Source: Nitrospirota bacterium (GTDB taxonomy: Bacteria > Nitrospirota > Nitrospiria > SBBL01 > JAADHI01). Taken from it: 33,066 bases of DNA. Below the pieces are notes generated by a model that saw nothing but the letters and a program-made list of their open reading frames with translations, did no database searches and was not told where the DNA came from. Numbering within the stretch: the stretch's first letter is position 1; each line of letters opens with the position of its first letter. Below, in pieces: positions 25,502-33,066 of this stretch. The position numbers and the translations under genes were made by a program. The DNA is taken from contig JAJDBT010000062.1 in NCBI GenBank assembly GCA_029261215.1, positions 1 to 33,066 of the forward strand, given 5' to 3'.

Positions 25502-27048
25502 TATGGCTCCGAGCCGGAAGTATCGACCGATCGTGCTGTATTTTGACGACTGCGAAGGGCTTGCCGCGCCACTTCCCGGTCGTCAAAGGGGAAGCGTGTT
25601 GTTCCGATTTGTTGATCTGTTTCATGTCCTTTTCCGGCGATGAGCACCGCATCTCCTGGTTTTGCCAGGTGAATCATTCGTTGAATGGCCTCCCGCCGGT
25701 CGGGGAGCATTTCATACTCGATGGACATTTCTTTGGTTTTTGAATAGGAGAGAATCCCGGCCTCAATTTCCTGAATTATCGAAAGCGGCTCTTCGCTTCT
25801 CGGATTGTCCGAAGTGAGGATGATTTTGTCGCTGTATGCGGCTGCGGCCAAGCCCATTTGCGGGCGTTTTCCGCGATCCCGGTCGCCGCCGCAGCCGAAG
25901 AGGGTGAGTATTCTCGTCGGGTTGAGGTGTCTTAGGGTTTGCAGGAGTCTTTCGAGGGCATCTGCGGTGTGGGCATAATCAACGATTACAGTGAAATCCT
26001 GTCCTAAATCAATTTTTTCAAAACGTCCGGGGATGATTTTAAGTGCCGAAATGCCTTCAGCAATGTCCTCTTTTGAAAGCCCTTCGGAAATGGCGGCACC
26101 GATTGCAGCCAAAATGTTGTACACATTGTGGCGTCCAGAAAGTGCAGAGTGGATTTCAATCGCTCCAATCGGGGTTTGAGCCGTCATGTCAATGCCGTGC
26201 AAAGTGGAGGAAAACTGGATCGGATAAAGATCTGCCTTGTGTTCTATGCCATAAGTCCAGACTTTTTCCGGGGCAATTTGCTGTAATTGTTTTCCCCAGG
26301 GGTCGTCGATGTTGATGATCCATTTCCCTTCGGTTTGATGAAAGAGCGCTTTTTTTTCTGAAAAATAAGCGGCCATGGTCCCGTGATAATCCAGGTGGTC
26401 TTGCGTTAAATTGGTGAAAATGGCGGTCTTGAACACACAGCCTGCCACGCGGCCTTGGTGGAGGGCATGTGAAGAGACTTCCATGACGACATGGCTCACC
26501 TGATGTTTTTGCATTTCTGAAAAATTTCTTTGTAGATCAAGCAGGCCGGGGGTGGTGTGTGTCGCCTTGCTTTCCTGATTGCCATAACGATAGGCGATCG
26601 TGCTTAAAAGACCGCTCTTTTTCCCGCTTTGCCTGAGCAGGCTGTCGATCAGGTAAGCGGTTGTGGTTTTTCCGTTTGTTCCCGTGATGCCAATGAGTTG
26701 CAGCTTGTTTGCGGGGTAATCAAAAAAGTAGGGGACGAGGTGTTGGAGTGCTTCTTTGGGGTTCGAGACGGGAATAAAGGCAACGGAAGATTCCGGTTGG
26801 GGGATGAGGTCTGTTTTTTCATCCAAAAGGATCGCGACGGCCCCCCGTTCAATGGCGTCATGAATATAATCGTGACCGTCTTTCATCGTGCCTTTTAAGG
26901 CGACAAAAAGGGCGCCGGGCGCAACGGATTTGGAATCCACCGCGATGTCCGTGATGTTGATATTTTTTTTTCCAAGAAGTTCGATCATTGCCTGATTCTT
27001 TTTTTTCTGCCTTTCATTAAAATGATCAATCCATACACCCAGGTTCAC
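25501..27048 (-). CDS. murE: UDP-MurNAc-dipeptide--meso-diaminopimelate ligase
   Basis: The 515-aa Mur ligase adds the third stem-peptide residue. P-loop TGTNGKTTT, the TNLTQDHLDYHG segment and VDYAHTADAL are clear. The motif DNPR at residues 414-417 is the known mark for meso-diaminopimelate specificity, so diaminopimelate-type peptidoglycan is expected. The start chosen is GTG 27048, overlapping the ftsI stop as GTGA. ATG 26988 would remove 20 residues and begin MIELLGKKN, closer to typical MurE N-termini, so the start is uncertain. Confidence 0.96.
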   Translation of the reverse strand: MNLGVWIDHFNERQKKKNQAMIELLGKKNINITDIAVDSKSVAPGALFVALKGTMKDGHDYIHDAIERGAVAILLDEKTDLIPQPESSVAFIPVSNPKEALQHLVPYFFDYPANKLQLIGITGTNGKTTTAYLIDSLLRQSGKKSGLLSTIAYRYGNQESKATHTTPGLLDLQRNFSEMQKHQVSHVVMEVSSHALHQGRVAGCVFKTAIFTNLTQDHLDYHGTMAAYFSEKKALFHQTEGKWIINIDDPWGKQLQQIAPEKVWTYGIEHKADLYPIQFSSTLHGIDMTAQTPIGAIEIHSALSGRHNVYNILAAIGAAISEGLSKEDIAEGISALKIIPGRFEKIDLGQDFTVIVDYAHTADALERLLQTLRHLNPTRILTLFGCGGDRDRGKRPQMGLAAAAYSDKIILTSDNPRSEEPLSIIQEIEAGILSYSKTKEMSIEYEMLPDRREAIQRMIHLAKPGDAVLIAGKGHETDQQIGTTRFPFDDREVARQALRSRQNTARSVDTSGSEP

Positions 27049-28862
27049 CGAGAAGGCCCTATTTCATAATACGCGTCCCGAACAAGGGTTCTGTTGTGGT
27101 TTGCGATTTTCAGGGCTTTAAGTTTTTGATGCCCCACTGGTTTAGGCGCATTAGGGAAGGGGCTTGTCTGAGTCGGCGGCACTTTAAGGTAGTAGAGCAC
27201 TTCTTTGGCGATATTTGAAAAAACGGGCGCGGCGATTTCACCGCCCCATGCAATGCCCTGAGGCTCATCGACCATAACCAGAATCGTGACCACCGGATCT
27301 TCCGCAGGCACAAAACCCACAAATGAGCTGACATATTTGTTTCGGGAGTATCGGCCTGTTTCGGGGTCAATTTTCTGGGCGGTTCCTGTTTTTCCAGCGA
27401 CATTGTAGCCCGGCACAATCGCTCGGTGTGCTGTGCCCTCAGTTGAGACGACTTCTTTGAGAATATCAGTCATGGTCTTTGTTGTTTTTTCTGAAAGCAC
27501 TCTGCGTTGAATATGCGCGGCCTTGTGATCTTCTCCGTGGTTTCCCCGAATTTCTCGAATAATCTGAGGCGTCATCAAATAACCGCCATTGGCGAGGACG
27601 GATGTGGCGGTGACCATTTGCAGCGGGGTGACGCCTATTTCCTGGCCGATGGAGATGGAGGCCAGCGAGCGGCCCGACCAATGCCGTGTTTCTCGAACCA
27701 GACCCGATGATTCCCCGCTGAGATCGATACCGAGTTTGGCTCCAAAACCAAAGGCTTGAATATAGGATGCGAGTCGGTCTTCGCCCAAGACTTCGGCGAC
27801 TTTAATGGTGCCGATGTTGCTCGAATGTGCGATGACCTGTCGAAAAGAAATTACCCCAAAGGGGTCATGGTCGTGGATGGTGGTGCCCTTGACGCGGTAG
27901 GCGCCATCTTCGCAATCAATCAGCTCGTCAGAGGTGACCAGTCGTTCTTCGATGGCGGCGGAAGCCGTGACGATCTTGAATGTCGATCCGGGCTCGTAAA
28001 AGTCAGAAATGGCCCCGTTGCGCCACTGAGAAGGATTGGAGGTTCGAACTGTGTTTGGGTCAAATTCAGGCCGGATCGCCATCGAAAGAATTTCTCCCGT
28101 CCATGGGTCCATGACGATGGCTGTTCCCCCTTTTGCGCCTGTTTTTTTGACCATGAGATCCAGTTCGCGTTCGCTGATATATTGAATCCGTTCGTCGAGC
28201 GTGAGGTGAAGGTCTTTTCCCGGCGTCGGTTCTATGTATTGAAGGTCTTTAGGGAAAACGGATTTTCCATAGGCGTCCCGCTCCAGAATGATGGCTCCTT
28301 CTGTGCCGCGAAGTGTGGCGTCATGATGGAGTTCGACCCCTTCAAGTCCCTGATTGTCGAGGCCGGCAAAACCAATGAGCTGTCCCATGAGCGGCCCTCT
28401 GGGGTAGGTTCGCTTGCTCTCGTTGACATAGCGAATGCCTTTTAACTGTTTTGCCTCAATTTTTGCCATTTCTTCATGTGTGATTTTACGTTTAATCCAG
28501 ACAAAGGCTGACTTCTTGCGCAGTTGTTTTAAAAGCTGGTTTTGCGGCAGACCCAGAATGAGCGCAAGTTGTTTAGAAACCGAAACGGGATTTTGAACTT
28601 CGGACGGAATGGCGTAAATAGAGGGCCGATCCAGATTCATGGCGAGGATTTTTCCCTTACGGTCATAAATCGTTCCACGCTCTGCTTCTATGGTCACGTT
28701 TTTTTCTTGTGCCCGGTCTGCCCTCTTGACCCATCGTTCGTGTTCAATGCCCTGGATGAAGACAAGCCGCACCAGGATGAGTGCAAAACCTCCGATCATC
28801 AGAAAAAAAACACCGAAGAGTGAGGCCGGTTTAAAGTGATCTGTTGTGTGTTGTTGCGCCAT
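27045..28862 (-). CDS. ftsI: Septal peptidoglycan transpeptidase FtsI (PBP3)
   Basis: The 605-aa class B penicillin-binding protein has one membrane helix (about residues 15-35), a dimerisation domain starting at AERGTIYDR (60-68), and a transpeptidase domain with STFK (Ser293, Lys296), SSN (347-349) and KTG (491-493). It cross-links septal peptidoglycan in partnership with FtsW. GAGAGGAA lies about 7 bases before the ATG. A PASTA domain is not evident: the C-terminus beyond about residue 565 is short and basic. Confidence 0.97.
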   Translation of the reverse strand: MAQQHTTDHFKPASLFGVFFLMIGGFALILVRLVFIQGIEHERWVKRADRAQEKNVTIEAERGTIYDRKGKILAMNLDRPSIYAIPSEVQNPVSVSKQLALILGLPQNQLLKQLRKKSAFVWIKRKITHEEMAKIEAKQLKGIRYVNESKRTYPRGPLMGQLIGFAGLDNQGLEGVELHHDATLRGTEGAIILERDAYGKSVFPKDLQYIEPTPGKDLHLTLDERIQYISERELDLMVKKTGAKGGTAIVMDPWTGEILSMAIRPEFDPNTVRTSNPSQWRNGAISDFYEPGSTFKIVTASAAIEERLVTSDELIDCEDGAYRVKGTTIHDHDPFGVISFRQVIAHSSNIGTIKVAEVLGEDRLASYIQAFGFGAKLGIDLSGESSGLVRETRHWSGRSLASISIGQEIGVTPLQMVTATSVLANGGYLMTPQIIREIRGNHGEDHKAAHIQRRVLSEKTTKTMTDILKEVVSTEGTAHRAIVPGYNVAGKTGTAQKIDPETGRYSRNKYVSSFVGFVPAEDPVVTILVMVDEPQGIAWGGEIAAPVFSNIAKEVLYYLKVPPTQTSPFPNAPKPVGHQKLKALKIANHNRTLVRDAYYEIGPSR

Positions 28863-28905
28863 AAAGGGTTCCTCTCAGAGTGATCTGGCTGAGTGGATAA
28901 GCCGA

Positions 28906-29205
28906 TTAATCCCTGGTTGATCTTTCGCCCAGTGCCTGTGCTGTGATGAAAATCCGTTGTTCAGGCTGAGATTGTTTCATGCCAAGCTTTTCAAGGGCGA
29001 TCCGCTCAATCCGGTCGAGTGCGCTTAGATGTTCGACCTCAACGAGCAGGTCCTTCTGGTGACGAAGAAGCGCACTCTTTTGTTTTTGGAGGGTTTCTGT
29101 CTTATAACCGATACGGATCATTTCGTTTCTCTGCCAAACGGAGAGAAATGATGTGAGCACAATCGGCGCAATGACAGTCAGCAATAGAAAAATTAAGCGC
29201 GGCAT
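28906..29205 (-). CDS. ftsL: Cell division protein FtsL
   Basis: The 99-aa bitopic protein has an N-terminal membrane helix (about residues 3-22) and a heptad-like coiled-coil region (about 35-72), then IERIALEKLGMKQSQPEQ, typical of FtsL. Sequence is poorly conserved in this family, so identification rests on topology, size, the LGM(K)xP-like motif and position between rsmH and ftsI. It would pair with FtsB and FtsQ in the divisome. Confidence 0.85.
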   Translation of the reverse strand: MPRLIFLLLTVIAPIVLTSFLSVWQRNEMIRIGYKTETLQKQKSALLRHQKDLLVEVEHLSALDRIERIALEKLGMKQSQPEQRIFITAQALGERSTRD

Positions 29206-29217
29206 TTTTTACCTGTG

Positions 29218-30168
29218 TTAAGCGGCTCGTTGCAAGGCTCGAAGCTTTGCGCTCCTGGCGCGGCGGTTGTTTCCCGTTTCTTCGAGGCTGGCCCGTAAAG
29301 GTCGTTTGTAAAGATTAATAAATTCTGGCTCTGCTTCCATTTTGCTTTTTTTAGCCAGGTCTCTGAATGTTTGTTTTGCATAACGATCTTCCAGGGAATG
29401 AAAAGAAATCACCACAAGGCGGCCACCTCGGCCTAAAAGAGAAATGGCTGCAGAAAGTCCTGCTTCAATTTGCTCCATTTCACGATTCACCACCATTCGT
29501 AAAGCCTGGAAGGTCCGTGTGGCGGGATGAATCCTCCCATGACGAAATCTTGCAGGGGTTGCACGCCAGATAATATTTTCAAGCTCCTCGGTTCTTGTGA
29601 TTTCTCCATTCTCAGTCCTGAAATGAACAATGCCCAGGGCAATGCGTTTTGCCCAGCGTTCTTCTCCAAAGATGCGGATGAGGTTTGTCAGTTCTTTTTC
29701 GGTCAAACGGTTGACGAGATCTGCCGCCGTTTCGCCTGTTTCTGAATCCATTCGCATATCGAGGGGGCCAGGTTTTTGAAACGAAAATCCTCGCTCTGCG
29801 GTATCCAGTTGATAGGAGGAGATGCCAAAATCAAAGAGAATGCCATCAACCGAGGTGTAGCCCAAATCAGAAATGATATGCTGTAATTCCTTGAATGTGC
29901 CCTTGCGCAGGGTTAAGCGATCCTGCTGATGCATAAGCCGCTCTTTTGTCATTTGAAGTGCAAGTCCATCGCGGTCAATGCCAATGACTTTTCCCGTGGG
30001 CGCCGTGGCATTTAAGATGGCCTCCGTGTGTCCGCCGAGCCCCAAAGTGCAGTCCACATAGACTTTGCCTGAACCTGTGGTTTCAGATGAGGGGGCACAT
30101 CCGAGCGCGGTCAAGACTTCTTCAACCATGACAGGCTGGTGCAGATTGTTTTGGTCAAGGTCAGGCAT
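29218..30168 (-). CDS. rsmH: 16S rRNA m4C1402 methyltransferase RsmH
   Basis: The 316-aa SAM-dependent enzyme methylates C1402 of 16S rRNA. The N-terminal HQPVMVEEVL motif, the SAM loop DCTLGLGGHTEAIL, DGILFDFGISSYQLD, FRHGRIHPATRTFQALR (cited as a landmark) and VISFHSLEDR are all present. It is the second gene of the dcw cluster in most bacteria, as here. Its ATG is 38 bases after the mraZ stop. Confidence 0.97.
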   Translation of the reverse strand: MPDLDQNNLHQPVMVEEVLTALGCAPSSETTGSGKVYVDCTLGLGGHTEAILNATAPTGKVIGIDRDGLALQMTKERLMHQQDRLTLRKGTFKELQHIISDLGYTSVDGILFDFGISSYQLDTAERGFSFQKPGPLDMRMDSETGETAADLVNRLTEKELTNLIRIFGEERWAKRIALGIVHFRTENGEITRTEELENIIWRATPARFRHGRIHPATRTFQALRMVVNREMEQIEAGLSAAISLLGRGGRLVVISFHSLEDRYAKQTFRDLAKKSKMEAEPEFINLYKRPLRASLEETGNNRRARSAKLRALQRAA

Positions 30169-30205
30169 GAATCAGGGGCTCCGGGTCATTCATCAGGGTA
30201 TTGGC

Positions 30206-30649
30206 TTACATGCCAAGCTTTGCAAGTTCTTCCTGTATTTCAGGGGCGGCCTCCATGGCACGGGCTTCCGCTTTGTCCCATCTCTCAGGGTTCCAGATTT
30301 CGATTTTGTTGTCATTTCCAATAACGTAGGTATCGCCATCCAATCCAGCATGATCACGAAGCTTTTGCGGAATGAGGATGCGACCCTGTTTGTCCAGACT
30401 ACACTCGGTCGCTCTTGAATAGATCAATCGCCGATACTCTTTTACCCCTTGATTCATCAGGGGCAGGCTTTTAATTTTTTCTAACAGACGATCCCATTCT
30501 GAAAGGGTGTATGCTGCGAGGCAGGGATCCAGTTCAGTGGTGACATAAACAATGCCCTTTGAATCGACGTTAATCGGTTCTCTGAACTTGACGGGGATGC
30601 TTAAGCGGCCCTTTGAATCTATTGTGTGGGTAAAATTCCCCAAAAACAA
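30206..30649 (-). CDS. mraZ: Transcriptional regulator MraZ
   Basis: The 147-aa protein contains two AbrB/MraZ-type DNA-binding halves: FTHTIDSKGRLSIPVKFRE at the N-terminus and ECSLDKQGRILIPQKLRDHA in the second half. MraZ represses the dcw promoter in E. coli by binding direct repeats with GGG cores, and such repeats occur just upstream here. The start is a TTG giving MFLGNF, in line with the conserved MF-x-G opening of MraZ, with AAGGGAG 8 bases upstream and no ATG nearby. Autoregulation is inferred. Confidence 0.95.
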   Translation of the reverse strand: MFLGNFTHTIDSKGRLSIPVKFREPINVDSKGIVYVTTELDPCLAAYTLSEWDRLLEKIKSLPLMNQGVKEYRRLIYSRATECSLDKQGRILIPQKLRDHAGLDGDTYVIGNDNKIEIWNPERWDKAEARAMEAAPEIQEELAKLGM

Positions 30650-30678
30650 TCGTGTTTCTCCCTTATTTAGGTCTTATT

Positions 30679-30703
30679 CCCTATTAATCCCCACTTTTCC
30701 CCA
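30679..30703 (-). promoter_or_regulatory. MraZ operator: three pentamer direct repeats
   Basis: On the minus strand, TGGGG (30699-30703), TGGGG (30689-30693) and TAGGG (30679-30683) are separated by exactly 5 bases each. This is the known MraZ box arrangement (TGGGN repeated every 10 bases). The boxes begin 10 bases after the -10 element, so a bound MraZ would cover the expected start of transcription. Confidence 0.8.
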
Positions 30704-30713
30704 CTCATCTTGA

Positions 30714-30741
30714 ATTATATGCGAAGGATTATGAAAGTCAA
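30714..30741 (-). promoter_or_regulatory. Sigma70-type promoter of the dcw operon
   Basis: On the minus strand, TTGACT (30736-30741) and TATAAT (30714-30719) are separated by 16 bases, a near-consensus housekeeping promoter. It lies 65 bases upstream of the mraZ TTG start and directly before the MraZ boxes. It is the obvious main promoter for the 23-gene minus-strand cluster. Confidence 0.8.
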
Positions 30742-31063
30742 GGACTAAATATTTACAAAAACAAGAAAAGTATGCACTCCTCCTGTATTTGGAGCGATAG
30801 GAAAACCAGGGTTTCTGTTGGGTTTTCTCTGAGTATTCTCAACAGGTTCTGGTCGGGGTTGCCGGGGTTTTTATGTGGAAATATGAGGAGAGGAGATATT
30901 GAAAGAAGATGGTGGGGTTCGTTGCGGGGTGTCTCTTGCTGATGTGTCTACTGTCATTTGAGGTGGAGCCGGATGGCCTGCGTTGATCGTCATCCGGCTC
31001 AATAGATAAGTACTTTGTTCCGGTTTTTATTTTTGATAAAGGAATGAGCGGCACTTAAAGTTG
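30742..31063. other. Intergenic stretch between the kinase remnant and the mraZ promoter
   Basis: About 320 bases carry no convincing gene. A minus-strand open frame of 71 codons (30839-31054) has no ribosome site and a low-complexity, non-conserved look. The stretch contains the inverted repeat at 30966-31000 and several plus-strand GGGG tracts (30855-30858, 30864-30867, 30914-30917, 30926-30929) of unknown meaning. Confidence 0.6.
30966..31000. repeat. Perfect 10-bp inverted repeat (hairpin)
   Basis: GAGCCGGATG (30966-30975) is perfectly complementary to CATCCGGCTC (30991-31000), with a 15-base loop. It lies 63 bases downstream of the kinase stop codon. No T tract follows on either strand. 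It may be a 3' mRNA stabiliser, a factor-dependent terminator element or a dispersed repeat. Confidence 0.6.
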
Positions 31064-32779
31064 TTACCAAATGGCCTTGCTCCAAAGGCCGTTTTTTTTG
31101 TGAATGATGAGTTTCGCTGTTTTCCATTGTTCGGGTGGGCGCACACGCGTTCCGTCTTGTCTTGTGAGTTCAGTGATGGAGATGAGGGCTTCCGCTCCTT
31201 CGTCCAAAATGGAAAGGTCAGTGACGGAGACGGAAATTTTTTGATAGGTTTTGAATACCTGGTTTAAAAAGATGAGTCTGTTTTTAGACGGCGCACTTAT
31301 TTTTTTGAGTGTGTGAAGGTCTTTGCCTTCATAAGCAGAAATGAATTGGCTGAGAATGGCCCCCAGAGAGTCGATTTCATGGGTCTGCATATCCTCATCA
31401 GGTCTGGGAAATGAATTTTCCTTGAAGGCCGCACTTCTTTCTTCGGGGACGAATCGTGTGCTTTTTAGGGGAGCCTTTTGCAGAGATGGTTCTTGTTGTT
31501 TTTGCCTTAACCTTGCTTTTTTTATGACTTCTTTTAAGTGCATCACTTCTTCCGCCGCTTTTTTCTGTGCTTGTTTTGCCTGTTTTGTTTTGAGCTTTTC
31601 CTGTTGAATGATGCTGTTTTGTGCCGTTTTAATCGCCTGGGTCATTTTTTCATGCGCAGACCTGAATAATTGGAGTGTTTTTTTGAGTGCTTCATACGCT
31701 TCCAAAAAACGCTGCTTTTTCAGGAGTATACTGGCTGTCTCAAGTTGTTTCGAGGCTTCTTTCTTTAAGCCGGATGCGTGTTGGTGGTCGTCCTTTGCCC
31801 AGTGGAGTGTTTCTGTCCGTTTTGCTTCTTTGAAGCTCTCAAGGAGTGTCTTTTTGATGGCCTGAATTTCGAGCAGGATTTCCCCGATGTCATTCATCGG
31901 AAATGCCGTCTCCTGCTTTTGAGTGACAACATAAAAACCAATGCCCCCAAGCAACAAGAGCATGATGAGGCTACCTGCCAACAATGAACGCTTTTTTCGG
32001 GTCGTTGGTCCTTTTCTTTGAGAGGGTTTGCCTCGCTCGTTCTGAAAAGCAGGTTTGATGTTGGGGAGGATCAGGGTCTCTTTTTTTTGCAGGCTGTCGG
32101 CAATGCTCTGAGGCGGTTTTGAGTGATCGTCGTGGACTGGATCTTTTGTTTTTGAAAGGGGGGCTTGCCCATTCTCCGGCGGGCTTGTTTTGGGTGATTG
32201 CATTCGGATTGCCGTTGTTTTTAGTTCGAGTCGCGCGTTCTTAATTTCCTGAATCAGTGTGGGGATATCCGAGAGACGATTGTCTTTGTTTTTCAGCAGG
32301 AGCGCTTGAATCAGATTTTTGAGAGAATCAGAGAGGCCGGATTCAAAAGAAAGCTTAAATTCAGTCTTTTTGTAGGTCAGCTCTTTCAGAATGTTTGTAT
32401 TGGACATACCTTCGTAATAGGTCTGTCCGATAAGCATTTCATACAGCACCATTCCGAGTGAATACAGATCGCTTCTTCCGTCAAGTATTTCTCCACGTGC
32501 CTGTTCAGGAGACATGTATTCGGGTGTGCCGATAATATGGTTTGTCGCGGTCAGGGAGGTTTCGTCGGAAGCTGCGGCGATTCCGAAGTCTGCAATTTTG
32601 ACGAGACCCTTTGTATTCATGATGATATTTTCAGGTTTAATATCGCGATGAATAATGCCTTTTTCATGCGCATAGTTGAGCGCTTTTGTTGTTTGATAGG
32701 AGATGGACAGAGCTGCTCTTTGCGAGAGCGTTCTTTTTTCTTTGAGCACTTGTCTGATGTTTTGCCCAGGAAAAAAGAG
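31064..32779 (-). pseudogene. Serine/threonine protein kinase remnant, 5' end lost at an insertion sequence
   Basis: The reading frame keeps the kinase C-lobe. Numbering from the GTG at 32749: HRDIKPEN at 34-41, DFG at 54-56 and PEYMSPEQ at 76-83. In-frame kinase-like residues (FPGQNIRQ) continue upstream to about 32776, then a stop occurs where insertion-sequence DNA begins. The glycine loop, catalytic Lys and helix-C Glu of the N-lobe are missing, so the product cannot be an active kinase. After the kinase part come a Pro/Lys-rich linker, a membrane helix (about 255-276), a long charged coiled coil and a C-terminal domain of about 100 residues that looks NTF2/SnoaL-like. There are no PASTA repeats. 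The rest of the frame is intact, so the disruption may be recent. Confidence 0.85.
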
Positions 32780-33066
32780 TCAATCCCAAAGTTAGTTGAA
32801 AATTGATCCATGACCTATGCTGCTTTGATTTGATTTCTGTCTTGGTCAAAATTGTTCATGTTGTTTTTTAGGATTGGAAGAAATTTAAACCCTTTGATCT
32901 TTCTCAGCGAAGGTTCAATTTCCAACAAGGCCGTTGCAACCCACCGTTGCCGTTGATTGCTGTTTTTCCAATAGCTTACCCGCTTCGTATATTGCTCCAG
33001 CTGGCTGTTCAAAGATTCGATGCAGTTGGTCGTCTTCAAGCTGATTCCCAATTGTTCAAAAAGCCC
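32777..33066 (-). mobile_element. End of an IS256/Mutator-type insertion sequence, continues beyond the window
   Basis: The transposase 3' end and about 35 bases of noncoding terminal sequence abut the truncated kinase gene. The element's terminal repeat probably begins near 32777-32780 with GAGTCAATCCC on the forward strand. The exact boundary and any target duplication need the other end, which is outside the window. Confidence 0.7.
32815..33066 (-). CDS. Mutator (IS256) family transposase, C-terminal part only
   Basis: The frame is open to the right window edge and ends at a TAA at 32815-32817, leaving 83 codons. It contains the family C-terminal motif SLKTTNCIESLNSQLEQYTK, then NSNQRQRWVATALLEIEPSL and RKIKGFKFLPIL, as seen in Mutator-type DDE transposases. 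The catalytic Asp and Glu region would lie in the missing part. Orientation matches the kinase remnant. Confidence 0.85.
   Translation of the reverse strand, partial: GLFEQLGISLKTTNCIESLNSQLEQYTKRVSYWKNSNQRQRWVATALLEIEPSLRKIKGFKFLPILKNNMNNFDQDRNQIKAA

Noticed and set aside
30855-30929. Four plus-strand GGGG tracts, considered as a quadruplex or further MraZ boxes
   Set aside because: The gap between the second and third tracts is too long for an ordinary quadruplex, and the spacings (9 and 12 bases) do not fit the 10-base MraZ repeat.
30839-31054. 71-codon minus-strand open frame between the kinase remnant and mraZ
   Set aside because: It has no ribosome site, no recognisable motif, and it spans the inverted repeat.
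31073-31100. GGCCTT/AAGGCC hairpin followed by TTTTTTTT on the plus strand
   Set aside because: It lies within the coding end of the minus-strand kinase remnant, and no plus-strand gene precedes it. The T run encodes Lys codons on the minus strand.
1-33066. tRNA, rRNA, CRISPR arrays, phage genes
   Set aside because: None was seen: no regularly spaced repeats, no recognisable RNA genes and no phage-like proteins.

Overview
The window reads as a bacterial chromosome segment with two unrelated parts placed tail to tail. Bases 1-7981 (plus strand) hold a copper-protein cluster. Bases 7953-30649 (minus strand) hold a complete division and cell-wall (dcw) cluster. The right edge (30650-33066) holds the dcw promoter, a serine/threonine kinase gene that has lost its 5' end, and the end of an insertion sequence.

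Copper cluster: a giant multicopper-oxidase-like protein (at least 1603 aa, open at the window's left edge) contains three tandem oxidase-like units. Unit 1 has a full set of copper ligands, unit 2 has lost the type 1 Cys, and unit 3 has lost essentially all ligands. It is followed by three related secreted proteins of about 300 aa. Each has a signal peptide, a His plus CxxHxxM type 1 copper site and a C-terminal beta-sandwich repeat. A plausible job is extracytoplasmic copper-dependent oxidation or electron transfer, for example of a metal ion, but the substrate cannot be read from the sequence.

dcw cluster, in transcription order: mraZ, rsmH, ftsL, ftsI, murE, murF, mraY, murD, ftsW, murG, murC, murB, ddl, ftsQ, ftsA, ftsZ, pgeF, yggS, proC, yggT, divIVA, a DUF167 gene (yggU) and a short penicillin-binding protein. 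Spacing is mostly a few bases or an overlapping stop/start, so one long operon is likely. A near-consensus sigma70 promoter lies upstream of mraZ, with three GGG-core pentamers at 10-base spacing just after it that match the known MraZ operator layout. MurE carries the DNPR motif, which indicates meso-diaminopimelate peptidoglycan.

Organism: the dcw order combined with a ylmDEG/divIVA-type tail containing proC, mesoDAP-type MurE, FtsA and moderate base composition suggests a diderm of a Nitrospirota, Nitrospinota or Desulfobacterota-like lineage. The copper cluster would suit a metal- or nitrogen-oxidising chemolithotroph. This assignment is inference only; no rRNA or tRNA gene is present to test it.
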